Below, one piece after another: positions 24,351 to 39,300 of a stretch of 64,000 nt of DNA. Source of the stretch: Pipra filicauda. Lineage: Eukaryota > Chordata > Aves > Passeriformes > Pipridae. Position 1 is the first letter of the stretch. Every line of letters begins with the position of its first letter. The position numbers were made by a program, and so were the translations under genes. The notes below the pieces were generated by a model. It did not search any database. It saw only the letters and a program-made list of their open reading frames with translations, and was not told where the DNA came from. The DNA lies in the NCBI RefSeq assembly GCF_003945595.2, contig NW_024104294.1, positions 1,059,001 to 1,123,000 on the forward strand, in the 5' to 3' direction.

Positions 24351-27300
24351 GTAAAATAGAAAAAACTTGTGTTCAGGGCAGCACAGAAAAGCATTGCTAC
24401 AACAGCAAAACAAATCAGACACTAATCAATACCCCCGTGGTCACCCGTTAACAAAGACTCATGATGTGTTTTGAATGCACTTCGTATTGGAGTCATATTT
24501 TCCTCTTTCTCTGATGGTTTATGGTAATGAAACACATATGAAATCACTTCTGGAAAAAGGACGGCCCTCCTCCTATTTTGCTTTGATACATCCTTTGTGG
24601 TGGTGCCTAAATTATAGATCAGGGTGGAAAACAGTGCTTACAGCTAGATCTGACTGAAGATGGTGGAAAGCCATCCCAATGATCTGAAGGACTTCAAAAA
24701 GGATTCAAACAGAGTCAGCTCTATCACATTTTGGTGCCATTAGTGTCTGTTTCAAGTAGTTTCTGTCCTTCCCTCTCCAATCCCAAAGAGCTTGGAAGGC
24801 AGAGAGCATGGTGGAGACTAATTTAACTTTCTTGACTGTAGAAGAATATAATGAAAGAGTTTTCTTTTAAATACAAGGACCTGAATTTTAAGTTCTCCAG
24901 CAGGCTGTTTCATTTACAAGAACTTTTGAAAATGTGTTTGCTCATCCCATCGTCAGATGAGATTCCTCAGAGCAGCAAAGTTGCCAAGCACTGATGCTTC
25001 TGCCTAACTGGTATCCTTTAAGAGGTAACCACTATACATGGGGAATTGGCACCACCACACACCAGGGCACTGCCCAGTGGTGCTCCTGCTCATACACAAC
25101 CTGACAGCACCTGAAAATACACTGAGCAGCTGACCCGAGCACAGGGCTGTGCTGGCATGGTGGCTGCTTTCAGGAGCTGACACCCCCAACACAGCACCAG
25201 CCTGCACAGCAGAGACACATCTGTGCAGCACAGATATCTGTGTGACCCTGGCTCCTACAAACACCAGCAATGGAGGAGGTCCCACTCTGCTTGATTCTGT
25301 AACTACAAAAAAAACCCCACCAGAACTGCTTCAGACGTTTCTCAAGGAAAGGCAACAGGAGACTGGACTACAAGAAGAATCAAGCAGATGACGGAAAAAT
25401 AAAAAAAGAAAACAAAACATCACCCCCATGCTGAAACATCCTTAGTCCCTCTGATTGCCCACTGTTGTAACAGGAGTAAAAGTCACCATCCCACAGCAGT
25501 CCCACAGCACAACTAACAACAGATTTCACTGCAGGTTGAACCCGTTTCCTTAGTTCAGGCAAAGGCCTGGAAAGGCATGCTTTGGCCATCTGTACCTGCA
25601 GGACACTGAGAACATCTTCATGTTTCAGGTGAGTACAGCTTTGTGTGAGACCCCTCTCAAGGCATTTCTACACAGAGCAGCAAGGTCTTTGCTTAAGTGT
25701 GAGCGCAAGACATGCCATCTCCTGCAGCATAGGGTATGAATGAAAATATAATGGGAACCAAATCAGACTCAACTGTTTTAAAGAAAACCAGGTTTTTTGT
25801 TATCTTTGAAGCCCTTGAGCATCAGCAATCTCTCTCCCTTTCCTTCAGTGAAGGACTCTGCAGCAGAAGAAAGCCCCCATACACAGCTGGGCTCCATCCC
25901 TTGATGGCTTGACAAGGGTGGGTATGTGTTTTTGTCTAAGCCCTGCACTTGACTCCCTGGGCCAGATAAATACTTGGAAAAGACAAGGAAATTCTGTAGT
26001 GTCACCACACCCCATTTCCATGAAAAGCAAAGCTGCCAAGCAAAGCTCTCTTAGAAGAACCTTTGCATAGAAAATACAAGAGAAAGAAAATCAGTAGGTT
26101 TTCCTGATTGCAATGTCTTAATATCACATTATATAGCATCATATTTAGTTCAATATCTTATCTTTGAAGAAAGAAAATAAAATCCATGTTTTCTTTTGGA
26201 AGCCATCCGTATTTTCTTCAGATGTGGCTTACAGTCCTGGGTTTCCAACTGGAAATATTCTATCAAAGATCTGATTTTCCACGATTGCTTTTTATTCTTT
26301 TTAGATAGTCTCTATAAGATGTTGCAAATGGAGATTTCAGGGATGTCCACAGAGTGGAGAGTTCTTATTAGTAAAGGTTTGAACTATAAGGGAAGGATTA
26401 GAAGCCGTACCTGCATAATTGTGACTGTGCTGACAACACACAGAGCGAACAGACGAGGAAAGAGTCCCACGCCCTGTGCCAGGGTACAGTCTACCTCTGA
26501 CTATTCTCCTGCTCAAGAATCTCTCCTGAGCTTCTTCTTCAGTCTCCTGAAGACCTGTCTCCACAAAATTTTTCTATGCTTTACTGGAGGTATTTAATTT
26601 TCTAACGTGAGGATTTCTAGTTTTGTCCATGGTTGGTCTATGTGTCAGAAAGTGGCAGAGAGGAAAGTCAGCACAAACATCTCTCTGTTGGAGACAGCTG
26701 GAAGCAACCCCACCACCCACCTTCTTCACAGGCTTCAAAGAAAATTCACAGGAGCCTTTCTACCATCTAATACAGCTGGTGCTCTTCCAGCTCCTGCTCT
26801 CACAGAGCAAGGTGATCAACTTCCACCTTCTCCAGGGAATTGTATTCTGGGATGGTATTGCAAAGACAGGAGCCACAGGCACAACCCATGGCATCATTCA
26901 GGAACAACATAAAGCTGGCTTTGGCCAACTTGCAGATAGCATGAAATAACTGTGCTCACAGCCACCATGTTATTTTAGGGAGGATCTTAACAAGGCAAAG
27001 TTAGTGGAAAAATGTAGTCTCTTTGATAGGAAAAAATAAAACAAGTCTTCAAGCACATAAGGTTTTTTTATGTCGGACTAGATAAAAGAGGTAAACACAT
27101 AAAACCAGGTAAGTTTAGGACAAGCCTGAGCCCAGCTTAGCCATGGAAGGAAGGGATATGCATACATGACCATTCAGGTTGTTTTCTCTCTGAGCTCACA
27201 TAAAATCTGCCCTTAGTGCAAAGTTTTCATAGAGACAAGTGAAAATCATAACAAACTCTCTGGAAGCAAAATTCCGTGAACTCCAGGGTTATTACAACTC

Positions 27301-30300
27301 TCTCCTACTTTTTTTGTGGTTAGAGCACATAATATCACCTGCCAAACCTTCTGTTGTTCACAGTAGAAGGTCAAAGTGCTTTAATAAGAAAAGATACAGC
27401 AGATGTGCTTTGGATAAAACTGCATTTTTGATCTGGCCACAGGCTTTATGAATGCCATTCTAATTACTTCATAAAATCTAACTAAGTTTTAATCCTACTC
27501 TTACTTCTAGAAATTTACTTTTAGCCATGTTTTAATTAGAGATGTAAAAAAACCCCCAAACAACCACTTTCAAAAAGCCCTCTTCAGACAAGGGCTTTTG
27601 GAAGGCTGACAACACCTTCATAGTACAGTGCTCACTTTGCCACAAAAATCCCTATGACACTGCTAGTAAAAATCACATTCCTCTGAGGCAAATAAAGACA
27701 GATTGCAGTAAAGAATCATCCTCAATTCCTGGGGACCTAGAACCACAGCCTCACACCATCCCTCCATGTTGGTCTGTTACAAAGCACTGCCATCCCAGCC
27801 ATAAATTTAAGCCAGAGTTCTCAGGTGTGACCCATTCTCCTCATTGCCAGACAAAACCCTTTCCTGCTCCAGGTGCAGTTTATCATGCAGCAATGAAAAC
27901 AAACCCTCAGAAGGCAAATCCTCCTGCCAATCCTACCAACTTGATTCCAATTGCATTAGCAAGCCCAACCGACTCTTTCAGGTCGATTACTGATTTCCAG
28001 TGAGTTACCACATCCACGTTCTGGTTCACATAGTTTTGGGGACTTGTTTACCTATCAGCTATCGTTTCTGATTTTTCACCCTGCAATGTCTGAAATTCTT
28101 TTCCATCAATGACAGCAGCAGCCACCTTGACTCTCCAGAGCTTTGACATATAGCAAATTAAAACCATGGGATATTAGCTGTTTCCCTGACCCCGACTACA
28201 TGTTACCTAGAAAAGAGCCTACTGTGCTTATGCCTAGAGGAAGATTCAGATATTCCCTTCTTACAGATTCATGTTTCTAGGCAGGGATTTTCAGAAAGTG
28301 TACAGAAACTCCATTGGCAAAAGATTATTTTAACTGTAGAGATGCAGCTGTCAGCTCATAGAGGTACAGTTTTAAAAAGCAACAAGAGGAGGAAAGATCT
28401 CCCTGGATCTGCAGTGGGTACATCGGTACTAGTAAACCATTCCCAAGGTAAATCAGTGGAACATCCAAACCCAGAAATTTTGAAAAGTTCATATCAAGGA
28501 AACTTGCCTGGATATGACATTCTAGTTGAAATCTGCTCTCTCAAGCTCTCCTTTTGTTTCCAGCAAGTCCTAACATTCAGTGGTGCAAATTATAGAGAGC
28601 ACCAGTAAATAACAGAATACGAGACATTGAATAAAAAGGGAACAGGGTTTCTGCAGGGAATTTTTTTTTCAGGCAGTATACTCAAGCTCTGCATTGGTGG
28701 CCTCATTTGACACCTTTTTAGATGTTTCCCATCCATGCACTTCCCTTTAACTCATGTTAGGCCACTGAACATCAAATGTATGTTTGGTGTGCCAGGATAG
28801 CTCTGCTAAAAGCCTTGCTCCTTTTCATTACTGTACACTGCTGCATGGAGGGAAGAGCATATGTTCCTTGGTTTGCAGCAGAGAAGCTCCTTTCCCTTTA
28901 GAGATGCCTGTCTGGCAGCCAGTCTCTCTTTTCAGATGCACTTTTTCTGGAGGCGATAACCTCCGATTACCTTGAAAGTACCTGATGGCACAGTTTAGTA
29001 ATGAATGCTCAGGTCATTCCCATTCAGGCAATGGCTTTCCTTAACTTAAGTGGATAGGACTTTGTGATATTCTACATTCTTTTCTTAGAAATCGTTGCCT
29101 CACATAAGGAATAGTGGTTTGTTTGTGGCCACCACTGAATAAATAGTAAAATGAAGGAGCTCTGAAGTTAAACATCCCGGAGGGTTCAGAAGCTTCTCAA
29201 TAATTGCAGGGTAAATGTTGTAAGGATATCTATATCATGTCAAGTAATGGTCTATGTATCTTGGATGCTTTTTAAAAAGCAGCCTGGAATCTCTAAGTCA
29301 TACTGACATGTTACCAATTTTGGCCCTAATTGATGATCTGCCTGAAAAGAACAAAGCTGCTACTTTGGTTTGAGTTTTGAGACTGACCACAAATGTTCAC
29401 ATCCCAATCCTGCTGGATTTTATTTGACTGCTTTTAGTAACAGAAATACCTCTGTTACAGCAGTGCCAAGAAGCCAGACTGAAACCATATTGTGTTCAAG
29501 ACACTGCACAGAGACAAAAGTACAAATAGCCAGGAAAAGGGAGAGATGAAGAGGATTAGCAATAGGTAAAAAAACAAGTAAAAGAGCACATGACTGGTCA
29601 GCAGAGGCACTTAAAGCACTGACAGCTTTTCCCTAATGGGCTTGTCCTCTGCCAGAGCCATTTGTGGAGTGACATTCCTCTGATCCTTACCTTGCTTAAC
29701 AAGCTGCTTTTCCTATTTTCCTGCCTCCTTGGGAAGAACAGACAATCGAGGTCTCTATAGGACACAGAGCTGCTTTTAACTAGGAGTGGGGAGAAGACAA
29801 AGGGATAAAGTCCATTTCCTTAAGAGGGGTGCTGACAGAAAGAGGTTGGGAAGCTGCATATGCCCTCCCTCTGAGTCTCCATCTGTTCCACATCCTCCCT
29901 TTTGCAGAGGACACACCATTCCAGTGGCATTCTCAGACTGGAGCAGGGCAGATCCCTGAAATTGCACAAGGAGATACTAAATGTTATGGGGAATGTGAGC
30001 AGGGATGTGGGTATTCTGGATTTGGGGAAATGGAAAAGGTCCCCACCACTAGGCAGCTTTTTAGATAAATCTGTGTGAGATAACTTTCTCTGAGTTCACT
30101 TGGGCAAATTCCAGCTGCAGAGCCCAAATAATTGGCTTTTACATTTCAGAGAGCTGGCAACAGGAGCAGCCGTGCAACGTACGCGTGGCAATTTCAAAAG
30201 TCAAGTGGCCAGCCCAAAACAGAGTTCATGGCTTTCGGGCCCATCATCATCTCAGTGTGGGAGGTCTGACAGAGGACTCTGCAGCACTGGGTGTGGTACC

Positions 30301-33300
30301 AGCTCCCCTCTCGGAGCACTAGTTTTATGGTCACTCTCTGAGCCCATACACTACACCCAGACTGCACATAAAGAGTCAAATCTGCCTGGGCACTGGGAGC
30401 AGCACAGCTGCATTGGCAGAGCTTCCTGCCCAAACAGCACTGTTCCAGGGAGGAAGCTTGGGTACCTCTACTTGGCATAATACTGGATGTATGCAGATCT
30501 GTAATTTCAGAGTTAGAGCATTAGAATAGACACAATATGCTCTCATTCTTTATGTAAGACTTAAAAAAAAAATCAATTTAAGCAACAGAGCAAATTTGAT
30601 AAAAGTTTGATGAAGGTGTTTTTCCTGGACCTGTACAGGCCTCCACAACACTCAGTATGGATACTGCTGCATGAACTTGCTGCTTTGGACAATGTTTGGA
30701 CAACACTGGGTAGGTAGTCTTTCCAGCAGTTTCCCACGCAGCAGTCCTGCATCCACAGGGGACAAGGATCAGGGGCAGACAACAAGCCAACAAGATCTGA
30801 AGGAAATCAGCGGGACGCTGCAGGATGATATTATTATGCCAGTCAGTCACTCAGCTGAATACATGTTAAATTCAGCAGCTGGCTTGTGGCCAAGCTTCTA
30901 TTTCTCCTCCAGCCTGAGTAGCCACCGGTGGGTTTGCAACAACTGCCCCTGCCCAGACAGGCTGTGCAGGCTCCCAGGGTTTTCTCTGCATTGCACACAG
31001 CCTTTGCCCGACTTAACGGCATCTGTAAAAGTGCAGACCTTGCAGTTCCTGAGGAGCCTGCTCCTGCTCTTCCCACACCAGAGCCAGGGACTGGCCTCCA
31101 ACGCTACCAGAGGGAGGATCGGACCCCCTTGCAGAACAAGTGCCTACCAATTAGTGACACTTACTGATTCTATCTGTAGAGAATCGTTATGAAAAATGCA
31201 AAGCATTATGCAGCCACTATTAATCTTCTGCTTTTGTTGCATTTACTCATGGTTTATGGCCCTCCAAGGAGGATAAATGATCAAGGCATGTACTCACATT
31301 GTTATTTGTCTATTTGTCTGTGCAACAATACACGTGCTCAGCACTAAGTAGAAGTTATTTTTCATAGGGAATGCAGCTTTAAGGCTTTTCAAGGTCAGAA
31401 GGCTTTCTGAGGAAAAAAACCTGCAAGTGACTCCGGCTCATTTGCTGCCAGCTCTTCCTTTTAAAGTTACAACCCACACAAGACCATAAGCAGGCTAAGA
31501 CTCCAGGAGGAATGGCCACAGAAGTGCTCGGGAATTTTTGTCTTTTGCCAGGGTACAGTATGGCACACAGGTGTGTTTGCAGGACAGGTAAGGTCATTGC
31601 TGTCAAATGACAATTCCTGTTCCAAGGTATTTAACATTGACGAAACAGTGCTTCCACTCTGCACTTGTGCTATTGAAATCTCTCCTCTCTGCCGCTTATA
31701 GCTTATAGCTCAACGCGAGCAACAGTATTTTTGCCCAGTTTTGTTTACAGCAGGGATTTATTTCTGGAGGCTGAGTTCTAGCAAATTCAGGCTATCTTAC
31801 ATCTGCAGTGGTGCTTAACTAGCCAGCAGACACTAACAAATAGCGCTAAGAAATGTTCTTTGGCACTGCATGGCTGTTTGCAAGAACGACCATCTCCGTT
31901 ATGAACACAGAGTACTTAAAACAATATTAGTCCAAAAGCAGAATGCAAAAGCAATATTTTAGTAGCTGCTGCAGAAACTACATTCTAGTTCAAATGATCA
32001 GATATCCATGTTTACTTTGAAAACATACAGATGTAGGTTCAAACCTTTCCTAAGTTTTTAGTCTTAATATAGAAATATGATACTAGGAGAGGGATAGCTC
32101 TCTGCTATTTGAAAGATGATTAAGATGAGAAGCAGCGTTTTTCATCTAATAGTCACATGGCAAAAACCAGCATTTGTCCCTTCCTTGCTTGGAGAAACAG
32201 TGAGGCTGAACCTGGTCCAGAGCCAACTGTGTCAATGTGAGTCTTCCTGTCACTTCTGCAGCTTTTGGGTCTGGCCTATAAATACAAAATATGGCTTCAG
32301 CACCATGTCACACAAAACAGGGAAGTAAAATGTGCTGCCAAAGTAGCTATCAGGTAAAGCCAAGCATCTGCTGCCTGATTCCCCCAAACAAAGCTCCGTT
32401 CAGGCAGAGGGTAATATCAAATATTTATAAAACATACGGAGAAACTTGGTTTCACACCTCACGATTGTCTTTTGTTCTTGTATTTCTTCCTCTCTGCTTC
32501 AAGTCAACCAAAAATAGCAAGAGAAACCCGAGAAGATGACTTTTCCCAAGACACTTGTTAAATGTATTCCTTAAAATAGGTTTTGTTTCCAGAAACTGTT
32601 CAGAGTGCTCACATTTGCATGTATCTGCTCCCCTCAGTCATTGCCATTTGGTAGATCCGCAGTCATTAAGTTAAGCAGTCTAATTTCAGTAACTCAAGAT
32701 GTGCAAAGAGAAAGCTAGTGGAGTATTTGACAATGAATATTCAGACATTGTGGAGGATGTTGAACAATACTTTCAAACTATTCAATGGGATATGATTCAG
32801 TGGATCTTACCAGGTGACAAACGGCCACTGCTTGAATAGCAGGTCCTTTGCAGAACACTATCAGTGCTATGCTGTGAATATTGTATCGCTAACAATAAAT
32901 GTTTTGACAGATAATGATGCATTTATATATAAATCAATCAGACACTACACTCTCAATTATACATACTGTTAATTGCTCAATCTTTTTAATTGTTGTGAAT
33001 GGTGCCTTCATCAAGGGTTTGGTCTGTCATAAATCAGAATGGTTCATTTAATACCTCCTTGGGCAAATTTATTTACCTTAGCTGAAGTGCAGAGATGTGA
33101 AGAGAGCGAAATTTGGCCCACCATCCCTTAACCTAAAGTGTTGTCTCCTCCAGCTTCATTTACAGCAGGTGCTGGCATTGATGCCACGACTTTTTGGAGA
33201 CTATGGATATGTAGAAGCTCCAGACTTTACCTTGTAATTACAAAGGTGTAGGGCAGGACAGTTTAATAAACAGTTCTCTTTACTGTTTGAAAATTAGTGC

Positions 33301-36300
33301 GAAAGCCACATACCATTTTTCTATCTTTATTCCTTACCTATGAAAATATATTTCTATCCCATTAATTGTTCCTATCTTTGGCATTACTCTCAGTTGCCTA
33401 CACTTTCTCCTAGTAACATTCCTACAGCTACCATTCTTCCTCCTGGGCACACATGGAGAAAGGCTATTGCCTCCGTGCTCTGACGACATGTCATCCGTGC
33501 TTCCAGAGCTGACAATTCCCTGACCTTTCTACCTGCCACTCTGCATTGCACTACAAGTTCACTTGCTGTCCAGTATAATTTTTGGGCTGCACATCTATTT
33601 TCCTCCGTGCCACTAAATCTCTGGGTCTGGAGTTATTTTTCCTACTAGATGCCCTCCATGTTTTACTTTTCCAAGCAGATTCTTATTCAGCATCATTTAG
33701 GTCATATTTCTAGTACCTATCCTTTCTGCTCTACCTTCCCTTCATCCTGAGCAGCATCCATATCAAGTCCACTCTGCCATCATATCTGCTTTCACATGCC
33801 ACCAAGTGCTCTTTCAGATTTACAGAAAATATTAGGCAAGAATGGATCTCATATGAACATGATAATTTCCACAGGATATCGTCTGCATCAACCTCCTGCT
33901 TTTATTTCTAATTGCTTCTTACCCTTCTGCTAATTAGCAACCAAAAGACACTTATAAATTCCAAAACATTTCAAAATTAAATTTTATCTGTAAGACTTCA
34001 ACAGAAACCACATTAATATCAATCCAAGTCTTCTTAATTCACAACAACCCAGTTTTCAGGTCAGGTTTCATTCTTATAGCCCAGTATAAAGCAAGTGTTT
34101 ATGATTCTGCAGTGGGTGCTGTTCAGGATACCTGAGCAGTCTCATATGGAAACCTCTTCTATTTGAAAAGGAGAGATCAGTCCCACTTTCCAACAAGGGC
34201 CTGTGGCAGGAGTAGAACAGGAAAGGAGAAGCAGGCATCACTGTATGTAGGGACACTTTTGTGCATTCCCTCTGAGCACTGGCTACTTGTTTGAGGTTTG
34301 CAGGCATGGCTGGAGTGGGAGCAGAAGCTTGGTCAGAGGTATAACTCCAGCTGGCTGGCTGGCACATAGAGAGCCCACGCAAGAGCCATGTGCATGTATG
34401 CACACTCCTTTCCTGGGACTCACAAAACCACCAGGAATGTGTTGAACAGATTAACAGAACAGAATGCGTACCCAGATTACGGTAGAGCAAATCCTGCACA
34501 GTAACTGTTCAAAAAGCATCAGACTTACTACACTTCTGCAGGACACCTTGCAGAGGGTTGGCATATGCTTTTGTTTTCATTTGGGAAACACAAAAATAAG
34601 TATTTCAGCCCTTGCTTTACAAGAACAGAACTTGGTACCAGCCTGTCTCTGTCCCCAGAGTTTCCTTAACAGAGCAAGTCTGTCTCTGCTGTTGCAGAAG
34701 GAACTGGGTGCCTACATTGCCAGAAGACTGAAGGAAAATATAAAAAGGAAGAGGAGGCTGCTGGGTGTCAAATCTTCATCTGTTTTGGAGGATCTGTAGT
34801 TGTCAGGTGTGGCTGACCTTCCTAGTCATCTCTGCACTGATGTTTTGCTTTAAAGAGCATCAACCTTCTCCTAGTGCTGCCTTCTGGGCTGACCTGCAGT
34901 TTCATTCCATGGTCTTACTAGAGCTTGAAATTAGATCTACCAGGCAGGAACTGCCAGGCTTTTTGAATTCCGGTATTTCTAAAACATTCACAAATGCCAG
35001 ATATGTCACTCCCCAACCTTTTACACTCTAGAGGTCAGAGGGAAACCTCGGAAAAGCATGACAAGTCAGAATCCAGAAATAAAAGCCGTCACACAGTCAA
35101 GTTTTATTACAGTAATGAAAGTTATCTGACAGGAATAAATGAACCCCTAAGAACATTCTCATGTGCACACACTTAGAAAAATAACCAGCAGAGGGAAAAG
35201 AGAGCAACAAAAAACCTTTCTCAAAGGCTCCTGTTATAGCTTTACTGTTATAACTTAAAAACTGCAGAGTGAACAAGGCAGTCAGGGAGCCCAGGGTGCC
35301 AGCATGACCTTGGTTTCCTGGTCCTTCTTACCTTGCAGTGCACAAGCATTTGGTGCCTCTGCATCCTGCAGAGTCCCTCACACGGGAGGCCTCTGGGCAA
35401 AAGCAAGTGGCAAGTGGAGATGTGGCCTGTGATGCAGGAAAGAGCTCATTCCTTAAGGCTTCCCTTCCAACCAAACCCTGCCACTGAGAGGATGGCAAAG
35501 ATCCTGTTACTGCAAGGGTCAAGTCCCCCTTCTATCTCAGTATAACATGGAAATATTCAGTGAGCCTTTACCTTTCTTATCCCAACTGCCTCTTTTCCCT
35601 CAGAGCCTGCTCGCCCCCGAGCTTTCTGTTCCATTGTATTCACCCGGCACTGGATGTGACTGTTCCTCTGAGATGAGTTTTGTGACCGTGGCTCTCTATA
35701 CATCAGGTTTCAGCACGTTAGATCTCCACTGTATTACCAGGTAACAATTAGCAATTCCTGCCACATGGGCCCTAAATTCTGCATGTTCCAACACCAAAAT
35801 TTAGAGGCCCTTGGGTTATCTTCCTCTGGAATCACATGAACAAGGGACCAGGTAGATAGAGTACAGTGTTGCTTGGCAGGTCTTCTCCTCTTTCATTTCT
35901 GCTGCCCTCTCTGTGGTCCTGTGAGTGGAATCAGCATGTTTCCTGCCTGGACTCCTTCTCCCCTCTGTGTATAAATAAGGGCCTGAATCCACAGACTTCA
36001 TTACTCAGGTTTGCATCATCATTACTGCCATCACCTACAAAAACTAAAAGCTTATGCATATTCTTTGTCTTGTGGAGAAAACCTTTAAGTCCTTCCATGT
36101 GCTAGACCTTCTCATTTGGTTTGCTTCTAACTCTTCAGCATTTTATTTCACACAACAATTAATTCATCCTCTGTTTCTCACTACACTGAAGGCTGTACCT
36201 TATTGAAGGTTGTATCTGAATAGAACTAGTAATTCATCAGCACTCCAATATCTCTACATAGAATGTACTCATTTTGCTATAATGGGCTTTTTTAATCTTG

Positions 36301-39300
36301 CTGACAATTGAAATGTTGATATTGTTAAGGTTAATGACCCACTGATAAATACCAGAAAACACATTTACCCTCAAGTAGTTTTTAATAACAGCTGTTGCAA
36401 AGTGTGACAAGAATGCTTTGTGCCTAAATAGGCTTTAGGAGCAGTACTTTCTAAAATACCTTTTACTACCCAAGTGGTTTCTCTGACAGTTACTGGGTTT
36501 GCTTTTGTGCTAGATTCTTAGGTTTATTACACTGAGTTTGTGTATGAACTGGCTGGTTTTTCTTTCACACTTCTTAAGGGTCTGCATTGTGTATTAGATG
36601 TGCTGAGACGCCTTCGATCTGCACCTGACAAATGATGAAATCAATGCAATCAGTAAGCAGTGCAAGCTAATGGGAGAAACTGAAACCTGTGAGAATTTTA
36701 TTGGGGTACATTCTCATAAAAGGTGCTCTCTCTGATAAGGTACATTCAGCTATGGTGACAGGGTGACATAAGAAGGCTAGACCAACACTGGTTTTTCACA
36801 TTTTAACACCAAGTTGCACATGGGGAGATGTTTGCATTGTACTAAGCAAAAGGCATGCCCAGTTAATTCATGTGATCACTAAGCTAGCATGCAGAGAGGG
36901 CTGGGGAAGTAGTTTCCATTTTTAATTCACATTGTTTTTTTGCTGGATTTCTTCCAAGCATTGAACCAGCAAAAGAAATATGGAGCACTTTACATTGTGT
37001 TCTCAGAGATACTGTCCCAGCTCTTTTCAGCCAAAGAATGTCAATATAGCTTCACTGGAGCCTGAGCAGCACGTGTCTGTCAGCTGATGATCTGACCCCA
37101 AACAGAGATTTCTGACTGCATAAGCTCTGTGAAAACAGACAGCAGAGATGGATATCACAGAATGTGCAGTATGAAGCGATGGGAATGCAAAAAGAAAATT
37201 TCCATTCAAAGCAAGCAGTATTTTGCAGCACTGCAGGGATTCAAGAGGGGAAATGAAATCCAGTATGTGGGTCTTGTAAATTCCATGTGTTGTCTCTACA
37301 GAAGGGAAATAGAGCCCTTTCCTTAGGCTTTTACTGCCCTTGATTTGTCCTGTTAATTCCAAAAAAGGTGGTTGTAGAAACAGCTAGTACTTTGCAGAGA
37401 CTTTCAGATGAGCTGAGTGTTTCAGAGCATGTTAGCCAAATGCCACTCAGATCCATCTCACCTCACACTGAAGCCAAGCAACTGAGCCAAAGGACAGTGC
37501 TGGGGAAGGACAATGAACTAATGGAAATGGCTAGAGATAAATTACCTCTGAAAGTAAGAGGCTTGGTGAGAAATGATCCTTGCTATTTGCATGATAAAGT
37601 ATAGCTTCTTTGGAAAAGTCAAGGTAACCATTTTCCCTACAGACTGGCCAATCCATCTCAGCTGTGTTCTGAAACAGCCTGTGCTCCTGGTGTCAGCAAG
37701 AGGGCTCCAGGGAGGGGCCACTTCTGATTGTAGATTTGATAAGGACTGGACCTCTAGAGCCAAGGCTGAACCTGACCACCTGCACTGCTCAAGTACAAGT
37801 CACATGAACGACATGAGGGTTTAGGAACTGTTTCCTGGCTCAGACTGATGCTTCATCGGACCCAAGATCCTGACTCAGTAGCAACAGGATAAACTATTTA
37901 GAGAGAGCCTTTCAACCTAGTCACTCTCTGCTCTCCGTTTACTTTTTACTCCCCCAAAGCTGTTGTATCAAGGATGTTATAGGGTGTATCGCTCAGTCCT
38001 CCTGGTATCCATTTATAGGCTTTTGGTCCATGAATGTCTACTCTCTTTTTGCATCTGCTCATATGAACATCTATGGCCACAAGATCCAGAAGTTCATCAC
38101 CCACTGCATAAAGAAGCACTTTCTTTTATCTATTTTAAAAATTTTTCCTACCAGCTTCACTGAGGTTTGTGAACACTTGGAGTGATTCAAACAATAATTC
38201 CTGCTGCATCACAAGATAATAATGAAGTCCCTGTTCCAGACTCCTGCAGAATGGCGTGTAAGTCTCCACAATCAAAGAATTAATCAGATTTTGGACTGAT
38301 TTAGTTCTAAAGTACACTAGCAACAGCTTGTTGCTTTAGCCCACATAGCAGCACTCAAGGAAAAATAAAAAAAGCTCATTTTATATATACATATACACAT
38401 AACAGATGTTCTATATTTTTAGCTTGTCTGCAGGTGTGTGTAAAAGTAGTTTTGGGACTCATTGATTGTGGAGTTCTCCAACTTGTCTTAAGCTTGCACC
38501 ATTCAAAAAGAGATATAGTCCTAAGAGCCTTAGTGCTAACAAGCAAAGCCCTTCACAGGAGCTGGCTTTTGGGTTGGCTACATTTATTTCAAACTGCGTT
38601 ATTCTCTGCTAATTAAACTTTTGAAAAGGAACATCGCTGACAAGAAGCTCTGAGTAATTTGCTCAGTCCTTGACATTAGTCAGGGAGTCTCAAAGCAGAG
38701 GCCATGGAAGTACAAGAATACTAACCTCCAAGAGAAGAGACAACAGTCCTTAATTAGAGTCTTGCCTCAGATGTTGCTGTGAGGGATGAGCCGAAGATAT
38801 CAAAGATATCCAAAACACAGATGATTCTGGGGGTAAGTGATCAGTTCAGACATACTGTGGCTAGTGGATCCCTAGAGGCAAAAAGAAATGGAAGAAAGTC
38901 AGAATATAGCTTGGAGACACAGATGCATAGACTTGGCATTTGCCCTGTGGAATTCTTGGATGCACTTGAAAGGTTCCTCTCAAGGATGAAAGTGCAGTCT
39001 CTGTTTGTTTTGTGCCTGGAATGAACTGACTCCATCATATTATCTCAGACTCATTGGCAAATGCTATCTTCCAATGGCTGCAACTGTTATTACATTACAA
39101 AATATGCAAAACAACAGATGTCTGCTAAATTAATTGCCAAATGATTAACTGCATGTTAATGAAGCGAGAGTTTAAGAACAAAATTTAAAGGAAGAGTCAG
39201 GTATGAAGGAAACTTGCTACCATTTTCAGGCCAACAGTGGCGAGGCTCCACCTTGTTAAAGTGCACCGTTAGCCAAGGAGACACTTCTTTTATTGAAGTC

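Noticed and set aside
30671..31192. 173-codon plus-strand open frame, longest outside the repeats on that strand
   Set aside because: It shows no family motif and no conserved-looking blocks, and several other frames overlap it. A rough estimate gives a few frames of 140 or more codons by chance in this much DNA.
34074..34499. 141-codon minus-strand open frame
   Set aside because: It has no recognisable domain, is rich in scattered Cys, Ser and Trp as chance frames often are, and has no supporting context.
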